Positions 25,459 through 33,291 of a stretch of DNA of 64,000 bases are shown piece after piece; within the stretch, counting starts at the first letter, position 1, and every line of letters starts with the position of its first letter. The notes below the pieces were generated by a model. That model had not been told where the DNA came from. It made no database searches and saw nothing but the letters and a program-made list of their open reading frames with translations. The stretch is from NCBI RefSeq assembly GCF_031760065.1, contig NZ_CP134500.1, positions 2,480,001 through 2,544,000 of the forward strand, in the 5' to 3' direction. Made by a program: the position numbers and the translations under genes. Source of the DNA: Streptomyces durocortorensis. GTDB lineage: Bacteria > Actinomycetota > Actinomycetes > Streptomycetales > Streptomycetaceae.

Positions 25459-25510
25459 GGCCCCCTTCTGACGTGCACTGGGCAGCCGTCAACCCTATGC
25501 GAAGGGGGCC
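25459..25510 (-). promoter_or_regulatory. Leader hairpin sequestering the HelD-like ribosome site
   Basis: GGCCCCCTTC and GAAGGGGGCC (25501-25510 and 25459-25468 on the minus strand) are a perfect 10-bp inverted repeat separated by 32 bases. The proximal arm contains the AAGGGGG Shine-Dalgarno, followed by TCG and the GTG start. If the leader RNA includes both arms, translation would be masked until the stem opens. Confidence 0.6.
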
Positions 25511-25593
25511 CCGAGCGCACCTGCCGCCCGGATACCGATCGCGCGTCGCGCCGGGAGGGGCGGATGGAGCGGATGGAGCGGGCAGGGCACGGC

Positions 25594-26592
25594 TCAGGCT
25601 CCGATCTCCACCAGCCGCTCCCCGTCGAACGTCCGCACCTCGAAGCGGTCGATGTCCTCGCGGTCCATCGCCGCCCCGCCGTGCACGTACAGCGGGGCTT
25701 TCGCGGTCGGGTTCGTGGCGCCCTCGATGCCGTATCCCCACCGCGGGACGGACCAGGAGGTGACGACCTCCTCCTCGCCCGTTTTGGAGACGGCGATCAG
25801 GGTGCACTTCTGCGGTCCCTTGACGTTCTTCAGCTCCAGGACCGTATGGGTGCCCCAGGCCTTTTCCTCCATGCCGACGGTCGCGCCGACCCGGGTGGTG
25901 GGGTCGGTGGCCGACACCTTCTCCGTCATGTGCTCGAAGAAGGCGTCCTCGGCCGGGCTGGTCGGGTGCGGGTCGCCCGCGGCCACCGGCGGTCCGCCGT
26001 CGTCGCCCGCCGTGACCGCGACGGCGGCGACCGGGCCGCCGATGATCAGGGCGGCGGCCGCGGCGACCAGGTAGCGGCTGCGCCTGCTGCGCCGGTGCCG
26101 CTTGCGCGCGACCTCGTCCATCAGCCCTCCGAGCAGTCGGGGCGCGGGCCGCTCGGGAACCTTCGGTACGGGGCGGGCGCCGGGCGGCGCCGCGGGCGCG
26201 TCGGCCAGCAGCGCTAGTACGGGCTCCATCCCGGCGAACTCGTCGAGATGGGCGGCGCACCGGGCGCACCCGGCGAGGTGGGCCTCGAAGGCGCTCGCCT
26301 GGGCGTCGTCCAGGATGCCGAGGACGTACGCGGCGGCAGCGTCGTGCTCGGACCCTTCGGGCGGTACGGCGAACGGCTCCTCACGCCCGGAGGGACCGGA
26401 GGGACCACCGGGTCCGGACAGGTACGCGGGGCCCGCGCCAAAGGCGGGGCCCGCGCCGTAGCCGTGGCCGGAGGCGGGCGCGGGCCCTGAGGGGTGTGCA
26501 GGACCCGCGGGATACGGGGGACTTGAGGGACCGGACGGCGGGCGGGGGCCGGGAGGCCGGGGCCCGAACGGCTGCCACTCGTGGTCACTCAT
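25594..26592 (-). CDS. rsuA: Membrane anti-sigma factor RsuA (zinc-finger type)
   Basis: The 332-aa protein has a Pro/Gly-rich N-terminus (about 1-80), an anti-sigma ZAS domain with the HxxxCxxC motif as HLAGCARC (about residues 104-111), a transmembrane helix (about 170-195, YLVAAAAALIIGGPVAAVAVTAG) and an extracytoplasmic domain of about 130 aa. It should hold the ECF sigma factor encoded just upstream inactive at the membrane until an envelope signal. ATG 26592 overlaps the sigU stop by four bases. The name rests on gene order (malic enzyme, helicase, anti-sigma, sigma) that I recall for rsuA-sigU in S. coelicolor. Confidence 0.85.
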   Translation of the reverse strand: MSDHEWQPFGPRPPGPRPPSGPSSPPYPAGPAHPSGPAPASGHGYGAGPAFGAGPAYLSGPGGPSGPSGREEPFAVPPEGSEHDAAAAYVLGILDDAQASAFEAHLAGCARCAAHLDEFAGMEPVLALLADAPAAPPGARPVPKVPERPAPRLLGGLMDEVARKRHRRSRRSRYLVAAAAALIIGGPVAAVAVTAGDDGGPPVAAGDPHPTSPAEDAFFEHMTEKVSATDPTTRVGATVGMEEKAWGTHTVLELKNVKGPQKCTLIAVSKTGEEEVVTSWSVPRWGYGIEGATNPTAKAPLYVHGGAAMDREDIDRFEVRTFDGERLVEIGA

Positions 26593-27176
26593 GCCGTGAT
26601 CCCCCTCTCTTCGAGTGCGAGCTTCATCGAACGGAGTGCGTAGAAGACCCGGGACCGTACGGTCCCGCTGGGGACGCCGAGTACTTCGGCGGCCTCATTG
26701 ACCGTACGTCCCCTGAAGTAGGTCTCGACCAATGCTTCCCGGTGCGCGGGAGTCAAATCGTCGAGCGCATCCGAGAGCGTCATCAGCCACAGCGCCTTGT
26801 CGATCTCGTCCTCCGCGGGAATGACCTCCAGCGGCGACGGATCGACCTCGCGCGGCCGGGCCTGCCGGCTGCGGTGGCCGTCGATGACGATGCGCCGGGC
26901 GACCGTCACCAGCCAGGGGCGGACGGAGCCGGTGGCCCGGTTGAGCCGGCCGGCGTTCTTCCAGGCACGGATGAGCGTCTCCTGCACCACGTCCTCGGCC
27001 CGCTGGCGGTCGCCCGCCACGAGTCGGAGGACGTACGCGAGCAGCGGCCCGGCGTGTTCGCGGTACAGCGCCCGCATCAGCTCCTCGTCGGGTATCCCGG
27101 AGGAGGACGGGGGCGGCTCACCGCGATGTCGAGCCCTGTGCGGACGGTCATCGGCCACGGCCGCATCCTTGCGCAC
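26589..27176 (-). CDS. sigU: ECF RNA polymerase sigma factor SigU
   Basis: The protein (195 aa from GTG 27176) has sigma region 2 (LMRALYREHAGPLLAYVLRL..DAEDVVQETLIRAWKN-like, here RAEDVVQETLIRAWKNAGRL) and region 4 (LTPAHREALVETYFRGRTVNEAAEVLGVPSGTVRSRVFYALRSMK), with no region 3, the mark of extracytoplasmic-function sigma factors. GTG 27176 is chosen because GGGAGG lies just upstream; an in-frame ATG at 27245 would add 23 residues and overlap the next gene. Its stop overlaps the rsuA start, so the pair is coupled. In S. coelicolor SigU activity affects aerial growth and secreted proteins. Confidence 0.87.
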   Translation of the reverse strand: MRKDAAVADDRPHRARHRGEPPPSSSGIPDEELMRALYREHAGPLLAYVLRLVAGDRQRAEDVVQETLIRAWKNAGRLNRATGSVRPWLVTVARRIVIDGHRSRQARPREVDPSPLEVIPAEDEIDKALWLMTLSDALDDLTPAHREALVETYFRGRTVNEAAEVLGVPSGTVRSRVFYALRSMKLALEERGITA

Positions 27177-27241
27177 CCGAACCTCCCGGTCGAGACCCTG
27201 AATCGAGCTCTTCGACCATCGATACGGGGACGGGGCCCGGT

Positions 27242-27856
27242 TCATTCAACGCCGGGCGGAAATTCTTTTTCGAGCGCCCGCCGCCGGTGCCTGGCGACCC
27301 GTTCGCGGTTGCCGCAGACCTCGCCGGAGCACCAGCGCCGCCGCCCGCCCCGCGAGGTGTCCAGGTAGAGCCGCCGGCAGTCCTCGCCCTGGCAGCGGCG
27401 CAGGGCCGCGCGCGCCACCGGATCGGTGAGCAGGTCCACCGCGTCCCGCGCCACGACGGCGAGGAGCCCCGGGCAGTCGGGGGCGGCGCTCAGGGCCCGT
27501 ACCAGCTCACCGTCGGCCGCGCGCACCGCCCGCAGCCCCGGGGGCGCCCCGGCCGCCAGGGCGTTGACCCGCTCCAGCATGCCGTCCGCGCGCGGACCGC
27601 CCGACTGAGCCTCCATCAGGAGGTCCAGCACCGCGCGCAGTTCATGGAAGCGGGCGACCCACGTGTCGTCCAGCACGGGCAGCGCGGTGCCCGGCGGTAC
27701 GAGCCGGGCGGCGGCCAGCCATCCCGCCAAGTGCTCGGGGTCCGGCAGCTGTTCGCTTGCCCCGGGCGCCCCGCCCGCGCTCCCGGTGGCCACCAGGTCT
27801 AGGCAGATCCGGCCCGCGTCGAACCGCCACACGTGCGCATACCTGCCCGTACCCAT
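27242..27856 (-). CDS. CGNR zinc-finger protein, putative stress-induced regulator
   Basis: The 204-aa protein has an N-terminal ABATE domain (about 10-140, FDAGRICLDLVATG) and a C-terminal CGNR zinc finger: CQGEDCRRLYLDTSRGGRRRWCSGEVCGNRERVARHRRR. The four cysteines and the CGNR signature are intact. Such proteins are presumed transcription regulators, but targets are not known. ATG 27856 is the start. The gene is on the same strand as sigU, 65 bp upstream of its preferred start, so the two could be cotranscribed; it is divergent from the acetyltransferase at 27989. Confidence 0.9.
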   Translation of the reverse strand: MGTGRYAHVWRFDAGRICLDLVATGSAGGAPGASEQLPDPEHLAGWLAAARLVPPGTALPVLDDTWVARFHELRAVLDLLMEAQSGGPRADGMLERVNALAAGAPPGLRAVRAADGELVRALSAAPDCPGLLAVVARDAVDLLTDPVARAALRRCQGEDCRRLYLDTSRGGRRRWCSGEVCGNRERVARHRRRALEKEFPPGVE

Positions 27857-27988
27857 GCGCGGGTCACCACCTCGGCGTCACCGGCGGACTGCCACCCCCA
27901 GAGTGCCCCTGCCGGGGCCCGGCCGGAACCCCCGCCACCGCCCGGGCCGGGCCCCGGCCGCAAGGCCGGTGCCGCTACCGTGGCAGCC

Positions 27989-28621
27989 ATGAACGGTCAC
28001 GGGGGAACACTCGGGGAAGACCTCACGCTCACCGCCGGCGCTCTGCTGCTGCGCCCGTGGCGCGAGGAGGACGCGTCGGCGCTGCTGGCGGCCTACGACG
28101 ACCCGGCGATGCGGCAGTGGATCAGCACGCCCGTGTCCACGCCCGAGGAGGCGGAACGCTGGCTGGCGGCGCAGCGCGCGGGGCGGGAGTCGGGCAGCCG
28201 GTTCAGCTTCGCCGTGACGGACACCGGCCGGGGCGGGGAGCTGGTCGGCAACCTCGCACTGAAGTGGCCGGGACCGGGGCCCGAGCGGGCCGAGGTGGGG
28301 TACTGGACGACGGCGGGGGCGCGCGGCAGGGGCGTGGCGTCACGGGCCCTGGCCGCCCTCACCGACTGGGCGTTCACGGCCTTCGCCGACGAGGGGCTGG
28401 TCCGGCTTGAGCTGCTGCACCAGGTGGACAACGTGGCCTCCTGCCGGGTGGCGGAGAAGTGCGGGTACCCGTTCGCGGAGTTGCTGAGCGCACTGCCGCC
28501 CGACTACCCGCTCGACGGTCACCTCCATGCCCGCGAGGCGCCCGCGGCGGAGGTCAGGCGAACGGCGGATCGTCGTGCAGCAGCCGCTGGAACAGGTGGT
28601 GGTCGCGCCAGCGGCCGTTGA
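27989..28621 (+). CDS. GNAT acetyltransferase, RimJ/RimL type
   Basis: The 210-aa protein begins with LLLRPWREEDASALLAAYDDPAMRQW, typical of RimJ/RimL-like GNAT enzymes, and has the acetyl-CoA loop region AEVGYWTTAGARGRGVASRAL and the C-terminal LELLHQVDNVASCRVAEKCGY. It transfers acetyl from acetyl-CoA to an amine, but the acceptor is unknown. ATG 27989 (MNGHGG) is the start. The last ~22 codons overlap the 3' end of the convergent acetyltransferase gene by 68 bp; the tail there (EVRRTADRRAAAAGTGGG) is probably not functional sequence. Confidence 0.87.
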   Translation: MNGHGGTLGEDLTLTAGALLLRPWREEDASALLAAYDDPAMRQWISTPVSTPEEAERWLAAQRAGRESGSRFSFAVTDTGRGGELVGNLALKWPGPGPERAEVGYWTTAGARGRGVASRALAALTDWAFTAFADEGLVRLELLHQVDNVASCRVAEKCGYPFAELLSALPPDYPLDGHLHAREAPAAEVRRTADRRAAAAGTGGGRASGR

Positions 28622-29189
28622 TGTGCAGATAGCCGGGGGCCGTGCCGATCCGCTCGAACCCGGCTTTGGACAGCACCCGTTGGGAGGCCGCGTTCTCGGT
28701 GACGGTCGCCGCCTCGACGCGGTGCAGGCCGAGGCTGTCCCGGGCCGCGTCGCAGACCGCGCCGACGGCGGCGGTGGCCAGGCCGCGTCCGGCGTGGTCC
28801 ACGTCGACCCAGTAGCCGAGGCGGGCGTTGCGGTAGGGGCCGCGCTCGATGGCGCTGAGCGTGAAGGCGCCGATGACCCGGTCGTCGGCGTCCGCGAGGG
28901 CCCACGGCATGGCACGTCCCGCGTCCCGCTCGGCGAGCAGCGCGGTGAGCCGGGCGGCCTGGCCCTCGGGGGCGTAGAAGCCCTCCGGGCGTCCGGGTTC
29001 CCAGCGGCGCATGTACGCGCGACTGCGTGTGAGGGCCGTGGCGAAGGAAGGCGCGTCGGCGAGCGCGGCGGGCCGGAGGGTCACGTCGGGGGTGAGCGGG
29101 CGGGTGAGCGGCTGGGCGTGGGCGGTCGTCCCGTCGTGCGGGCGCGTGCGGTCAGTCGTCCCGTCGTGCGGGCGCGTGCGGTCAGTCAT
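28554..29189 (-). CDS. GNAT acetyltransferase, RimJ/RimL type, with duplicated N-terminus
   Basis: The 211-aa protein has a GNAT fold: VTLRPAALADAPSFATALTRSRAYMRRWEP at the start of the domain, LGYWVDVDHAGRGLATAAVGAVCD for acetyl-CoA binding and VTENAASQRVLSKAGFERIGTAPGYLHINGRWRDHHLFQRLL at the end. The closing WRDH(x)LFQ pattern resembles ribosomal-protein N-acetyltransferases such as RimJ. Ahead of the domain the ten residues TDRTRPHDGT are repeated twice, matching an exact 30-bp DNA duplication. It converges on and overlaps the acetyltransferase at 27989; the two are paralogous in type but not close copies. Confidence 0.87.
   Translation of the reverse strand: MTDRTRPHDGTTDRTRPHDGTTAHAQPLTRPLTPDVTLRPAALADAPSFATALTRSRAYMRRWEPGRPEGFYAPEGQAARLTALLAERDAGRAMPWALADADDRVIGAFTLSAIERGPYRNARLGYWVDVDHAGRGLATAAVGAVCDAARDSLGLHRVEAATVTENAASQRVLSKAGFERIGTAPGYLHINGRWRDHHLFQRLLHDDPPFA
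29125..29184 (-). repeat. Exact 30-bp tandem duplication at the 5' end of the GNAT gene
   Basis: Two adjacent identical 30-bp units (29125-29154 and 29155-29184) begin one base pair triplet after the ATG at 29189 and code for TDRTRPHDGT twice. The repeat keeps the frame. Confidence 0.85.
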
Positions 29190-29278
29190 CCGGCCACGCT
29201 AACCGGGCCCGTGCGTCCCGCCCCACCGGATTCCGGCGGAACGCGTCCCCGGCCCCGGGCCACCCCCGTACAGCCCCC

Positions 29279-30421
29279 TCAGCGCCCGTACTTGCTGTCC
29301 GCCGACGGGTCCAGCGCCAGCCGGTAGCCGCGTTTGACGACGGTCTGGATCAGCCGGGGCACACCCAGCGCCGAGCGCAGCCGGGCCATCGCCGTCTCCA
29401 CCGCGTGTTCGTCGGTGCCGCTGCCGGGCAGGGCCCGCAGCAGCTCCGCGCGGGCCACCACCCAGCCCGGGCGGCGGGCCAGGGCGTGCAGGAGGGCCAT
29501 GCCCGCGGGCGGCACCGCGCGCAGTTCGTCGTCGACAAGGACCGCGTGGCCCCGGATCTCCACGCGGTGTCCGGCGATCGGCAGGATGCGGGCGGTTGGC
29601 GGGAGCTGGGCGCACATCAGCTGGACGAGAGGGCCGAGCCGGAAGCGTTCCGGCTGGACCGTGGCGATGCCCCGGGCCTGGAACGGCAGGGCGGTGACCG
29701 GTCCGACGCAGGCGACGAGGACGTCGTCGCGCAGGGCCCCGAGGACTTCCGGGAGCACCCCGCGGGTCTCGGCGCGGCCCAGGAACGAGGCGGCGGCGGG
29801 GGCGCTGGTGAAGGTGATCGCGTCCAGGCCCCGGGCGGCGGTGACGTCGAGCATCCGGTCGAGCGGGGCGAGGTCCTGCGGGGGCATCCAGCGGTAGACG
29901 GGTACGACGACTACGTCGGCGCCCGCGGCGGTCAGGGACTCCACGAAGCCGGGCAGCGGTTCGCCGTGCAGCTGGAGGGCGACCCGGCGGCCCGCGACGC
30001 CCTCGGCGAGGAGCCGGTCGAGGACCTCGGCCATCGACTCGGACCCGGGCGACCAGGCCTCGGTCAGCCCGGCGGCCCTGATGGCGCCCTTGACCTTGGG
30101 GCCCCGGGCGAGGAGTTCGACGCCGCGCAGCCGCTCCAGGAGGGCGTCGCCGATGCCCCAGCCGTCGGCGGCCTCGATCCAGCCGCGGAAGCCGATCGCG
30201 GTGGTGGCGACCGCCACGTCCGGGGCGTGGTCGATCAGCTCCTTGGTCGAGGTGAGGAGTTCGCTGTCGTCGGCGAGCTGCACGATCCGCAGGGCGGGGG
30301 CGTGCAGGACGGCGGCCCCGCGGCGTTTGAGGAGGGTGCCGAGCTCCTCGGCACGACGGGCGGCGGTCACCCCGACCGTGAAGCCCGCGAGGGGCCCGTG
30401 CGTTGCGTCGTCGTCCTGCAT
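29279..30421 (-). CDS. nnaR: NnaR-like regulator: uroporphyrinogen-III synthase domain plus winged helix
   Basis: The 380-aa protein joins an N-terminal HemD-like (uroporphyrinogen-III synthase) domain of about 255 residues (GFTVGVTAARRAEELGTLLKRRGA, GVELLARGPKVKGAIRAAGL, ITFTSAPAAASFLG) to a C-terminal OmpR-type winged helix (LLHALARRPGWVVARAELLRALPGSGTDEHAVETAMARLRSALG, VVKRGYRL). This fusion is the architecture of NnaR, which acts with GlnR on nitrate and nitrite assimilation genes. The position directly downstream of narK on the same strand (183-bp gap) supports the name. ATG 30421 is preferred; a GTG at 30496 would add 25 residues. Whether the HemD-like part is enzymatic is unknown; the heme gene cluster is not here. 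Confidence 0.85.
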   Translation of the reverse strand: MQDDDATHGPLAGFTVGVTAARRAEELGTLLKRRGAAVLHAPALRIVQLADDSELLTSTKELIDHAPDVAVATTAIGFRGWIEAADGWGIGDALLERLRGVELLARGPKVKGAIRAAGLTEAWSPGSESMAEVLDRLLAEGVAGRRVALQLHGEPLPGFVESLTAAGADVVVVPVYRWMPPQDLAPLDRMLDVTAARGLDAITFTSAPAAASFLGRAETRGVLPEVLGALRDDVLVACVGPVTALPFQARGIATVQPERFRLGPLVQLMCAQLPPTARILPIAGHRVEIRGHAVLVDDELRAVPPAGMALLHALARRPGWVVARAELLRALPGSGTDEHAVETAMARLRSALGVPRLIQTVVKRGYRLALDPSADSKYGR

Positions 30422-30604
30422 TGGCGTGTTCCCGGCTCCTGTTGGTCCCGCTGGCTCTCGTCTGGTCCCGTGCTTCCCGTCAGTACTCGTCGGCACTCAC
30501 CGGTACTCGTCGGTACGGAGCCCGAGACTGCCAACCTCGCGTGACAGGCTCGGTCCTCCCGTATTTCCCGGCCGTTACGTCGCCCGTCGCCGGACCGCCG
30601 CTTC

Positions 30605-31942
30605 CTACACCTCCGCGTAACCGATCTGCGGCTTCGTGGGCACGGGAGCGGGTGCGGGTCGGCGAAGGTATACCGCCCAGGTGACCGCGGAGCACACGCC
30701 GTAGAAGGCGAGGAAGGACCAGAAGGCCGCTGTTCCGGTGCCGGAGGTCTGGAAGGACTGGCGGAAGGCGAGGTTGATCGCGAGGCCGCCGAGCGCCCCG
30801 ACGGCCCCGATGAGCCCCATGGCCGCGCCGGAGATGCGCCGCCCCTGGGAGGCGGCCGCCTCCCCGTCGAGCCCCTGGGCGAGCGCCTTGGCGTGGAAGA
30901 TGCCGGGGATCATCTTGTACGTCGATCCGTTGCCGAGCCCCGTCAGGACGAACAGGGCGATGAAGCCGACGAGGAAGACCGGCAGCGAGGAGGACCGGGA
31001 GGCCTGGATGACGACGACGGTGGCGGCGGCCATCGCACCGAAGGTGGCCAGCGTGATCCGCGCACCGCCGTACCGGTCGGCGAGCCGGCCCCCGACGGGC
31101 CGGATCAGGGAGCCCAGCAGCGGGCCGATGAAGGTGAGCGACGCGGCCTGGAGCGGGGTTCGGCCGAACTGGGTCTGGAGCACCAGGCCGAAGGCGAAGC
31201 TGTAGCCGATGAACGAGCCGAAGGTGCCGATGTAGAGGACCGACATGATCCAGGTGTGCGGGTCGCGGACGGCCTCCAGTGCGGCCCCGCCGTCGTTCTT
31301 CACGGGCCGGAGGTTGTCCATGTACAGGGCGGCGCACACGGCGGACACGACGATCAGCGGGATGTAGACACCGAGCACGATCCGCGGGTGCGAGGCCCCC
31401 AGCGTGCCGATGACGAGGAGCCCGATGAGCTGGACGACGGGTACGCCGATGTTGCCGCCGCCCGCGTTCAGGCCGAGCGCCCAGCCCTTCTTGCGCAGCG
31501 GGAAGAAGGCGTTGATGTTCGTCATCGATGAGGCGAAGTTCCCGCCGCCGATCCCGGTGAGCGCGGCGACCACCACGAAGGTGGCGTACGAGGTGCCGGG
31601 CTCCATCACCAGATACGCGGCGAGCGTCGGGACGAGCAGGCTCACCGCGCTGAAGATCGTCCAGTTGCGGCCGCCGAACCGGGCGACGGCGAAGGTGTAC
31701 GGCACCCGCACCAGTGCGCCGACCAGCGTGGCCGTCGAGATGAGGAAGAACTTCCCGGCCGGGTCGACGCCGTACTCCGGTCCCATGAACAGGACCATCA
31801 CCGACCACAGGGTCCAGATGGAGAATCCGATGTGCTCGGAGAGCACGGAGAACCACAGGTTGCGGCGGGCGACACGCTCCCCCTTCTCCCGCCAGAACGT
31901 CTCGTCCTCCGGCTCCCAGGTCTCGATCCAACGGCCTGCCAT
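30605..31942 (-). CDS. narK: Nitrate/nitrite MFS transporter NarK
   Basis: The 445-aa protein is a NarK/NasA-type major facilitator with about 12 transmembrane spans. It has the nitrate signature regions GIGGGNFASSMTNINAFFP(x)RKKG and GLNAGGGNIGVPVVQL, both glycine-rich and characteristic of the nitrate/nitrite porter group, plus GSLIRPVGGRLADRYGG. It should import nitrate and/or export nitrite across the cytoplasmic membrane. ATG 31942 is chosen because GGAGG lies six bases upstream; GTG 31945 is adjacent. It is followed by nnaR, so regulator and transporter may share a transcript. Confidence 0.93.
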   Translation of the reverse strand: MAGRWIETWEPEDETFWREKGERVARRNLWFSVLSEHIGFSIWTLWSVMVLFMGPEYGVDPAGKFFLISTATLVGALVRVPYTFAVARFGGRNWTIFSAVSLLVPTLAAYLVMEPGTSYATFVVVAALTGIGGGNFASSMTNINAFFPLRKKGWALGLNAGGGNIGVPVVQLIGLLVIGTLGASHPRIVLGVYIPLIVVSAVCAALYMDNLRPVKNDGGAALEAVRDPHTWIMSVLYIGTFGSFIGYSFAFGLVLQTQFGRTPLQAASLTFIGPLLGSLIRPVGGRLADRYGGARITLATFGAMAAATVVVIQASRSSSLPVFLVGFIALFVLTGLGNGSTYKMIPGIFHAKALAQGLDGEAAASQGRRISGAAMGLIGAVGALGGLAINLAFRQSFQTSGTGTAAFWSFLAFYGVCSAVTWAVYLRRPAPAPVPTKPQIGYAEV

Positions 31943-32040
31943 CACGTGCCTCCACAGGGGGGGGTCGGGGTGTTGTCCCTGACGCTAGGGAGTGCGCGTT
32001 TCGGTGCGGTGCCGGGAGGTGACCTGTGGGCAACCTTGCT

Positions 32041-32068
32041 CTCACCGGGCCGTTCGCGGCCCGGTGAG
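32041..32068 (-). terminator. Terminator of the mat/acyltransferase operon
   Basis: CTCACCGGGCCG (32041-32052) and CGGCCCGGTGAG (32057-32068) form a perfect 12-bp stem with a four-base loop, 20 bp beyond the acyltransferase stop. Confidence 0.8.
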
Positions 32069-32088
32069 ATGCGGTCCCGGGACGCGGT

Positions 32089-33291
32089 CTACGGTCTCCC
32101 GTCCGGCCAGAGCCGCGGGCGGCGCCTGGCCGCGACGTCCTCGGCCCAGCCGAAGGCGAGGACGCAGAGCGCGATGAGGGCCCAGGTGAGCAGCAGCACG
32201 GGCACCCAGCTCTCCAGCAGCCACGGCACGTTCTCGCTCAGGGCGTCGACCGACCACAGCCGGTCGTAGAGCGTGGCGGCGGTCAGGATGCAGACGTTGT
32301 GCCAGAGGTAGACGGTCACCGCCCGCGAGTTGAGGAGCGTGATCGGCCGGTCGAAGGCGCGCAGCCGCCCCGGCCACTCGGTCCAGGAGGGGCTGTAGTG
32401 CAGCAGGAGCAGCACACAGCCGAAGGACCACAGGGCCTGGGCGAGCGGGATGGAGTCCAGGTCGAAGCCGCCGCGGAAGCCCTCGTGGCTCGCCCACCAC
32501 AGCCCCGCCCCCGCGAACAGCGGGGCGATCGACGGCACGACGTAGGCGGGCAGGCGTTTCAGGGCGCCTTCCTGGTGGGCCATGCCGAGGACCCAGCAGG
32601 CGCCGAAGGTGGAGAAGTCGGTGATCGCGGAGTCGAGGCGGTCGGTGGTGGAGAACAGGCCGAGCCGCATCACGACGGCGAGCGCGAGGGGCGCGAGCAG
32701 CGTCGGCCAGGGCAGTCTGCGCAGCCCGCGCAGGATCAGCGGCGAGAGCAGGACGAACCAGAGGTAGGCCCGGATGTACCAGAGCGGTCCGGCCAGCTCC
32801 TGCGGCCAGCTCTCCCCCAGGAAGCCGGGGACGCCCGCCACGTCGTACGCGTACGGCGGATCGCTCAGCGGCAGCACCCAGTACGCCAGGTGCTGCCACC
32901 ACCAGCCGGGGTGGCCCTCGGCGTCCGGGCCCCAGCCCTGGGCGGCCATGCCGGTGACGCCGATCGCCCCGAGCAGCCACAGCGGCGGCAGCAGACGGCG
33001 GACCCGGCCGCGGATCACCTGCGCGGCGGGCCGTTCCAGCGAGCGGGCCATCAGCGTTCCGGCGAGCGCGAACATCACGCCCATGGACGGGAAGACGATC
33101 GGCAGCCAGGCCCAGCCGGTGAGGTGGTAGAGGACGACCCGGAAGAGGGCGAGGGCCCGCAACAGGTCGAAGTACCGGTCGCGGACGGGCCTGTGGGGTG
33201 GGGGTACGGGGGCGGGGGCTTCCGGTACCTGGGCGGCCGGGGCCGGGGCGGCGGGCCCGGCGGCGGCCGTGGGCCGGGGCGGCGCGGTCAT
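32089..33291 (-). CDS. Membrane acyltransferase (acyltransferase 3 family) coupled to matB
   Basis: The 400-aa protein has about ten transmembrane helices and the acyltransferase-3 pattern: RYFDLLRALALFRVVLYHLTGW (the catalytic His region at the end of the first helix), GVMFALAGTLMARSLER and the later VTVYLWHNVCI. Such enzymes move acyl groups, commonly acetyl or succinyl, onto sugars at the membrane. ATG 33291 overlaps the matB stop by four bases (ATGA), so it is translated with the polysaccharide synthase and may O-acylate its product. The N-terminal 40 residues are Pro/Ala-rich and cytoplasmic. It is the third and last gene of the operon matA-matB-acyltransferase. Confidence 0.86.
   Translation of the reverse strand: MTAPPRPTAAAGPAAPAPAAQVPEAPAPVPPPHRPVRDRYFDLLRALALFRVVLYHLTGWAWLPIVFPSMGVMFALAGTLMARSLERPAAQVIRGRVRRLLPPLWLLGAIGVTGMAAQGWGPDAEGHPGWWWQHLAYWVLPLSDPPYAYDVAGVPGFLGESWPQELAGPLWYIRAYLWFVLLSPLILRGLRRLPWPTLLAPLALAVVMRLGLFSTTDRLDSAITDFSTFGACWVLGMAHQEGALKRLPAYVVPSIAPLFAGAGLWWASHEGFRGGFDLDSIPLAQALWSFGCVLLLLHYSPSWTEWPGRLRAFDRPITLLNSRAVTVYLWHNVCILTAATLYDRLWSVDALSENVPWLLESWVPVLLLTWALIALCVLAFGWAEDVAARRRPRLWPDGRP

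Noticed and set aside
23074..26217. Open frame of about 1050 codons opposite the HelD-like and rsuA genes
   Set aside because: Same artefact; composition is His/Arg/Gly/Val-rich without any family motif.
28554..28621. Frameshift joining the two acetyltransferase genes
   Set aside because: They lie on opposite strands and each has a complete GNAT domain; the overlap is simply convergent 3' ends.
30340..30496. nnaR start at GTG 30496
   Set aside because: It adds 25 residues unlike the HemD domain; ATG 30421 is closer to the conserved start, although the ribosome site is weak for both.
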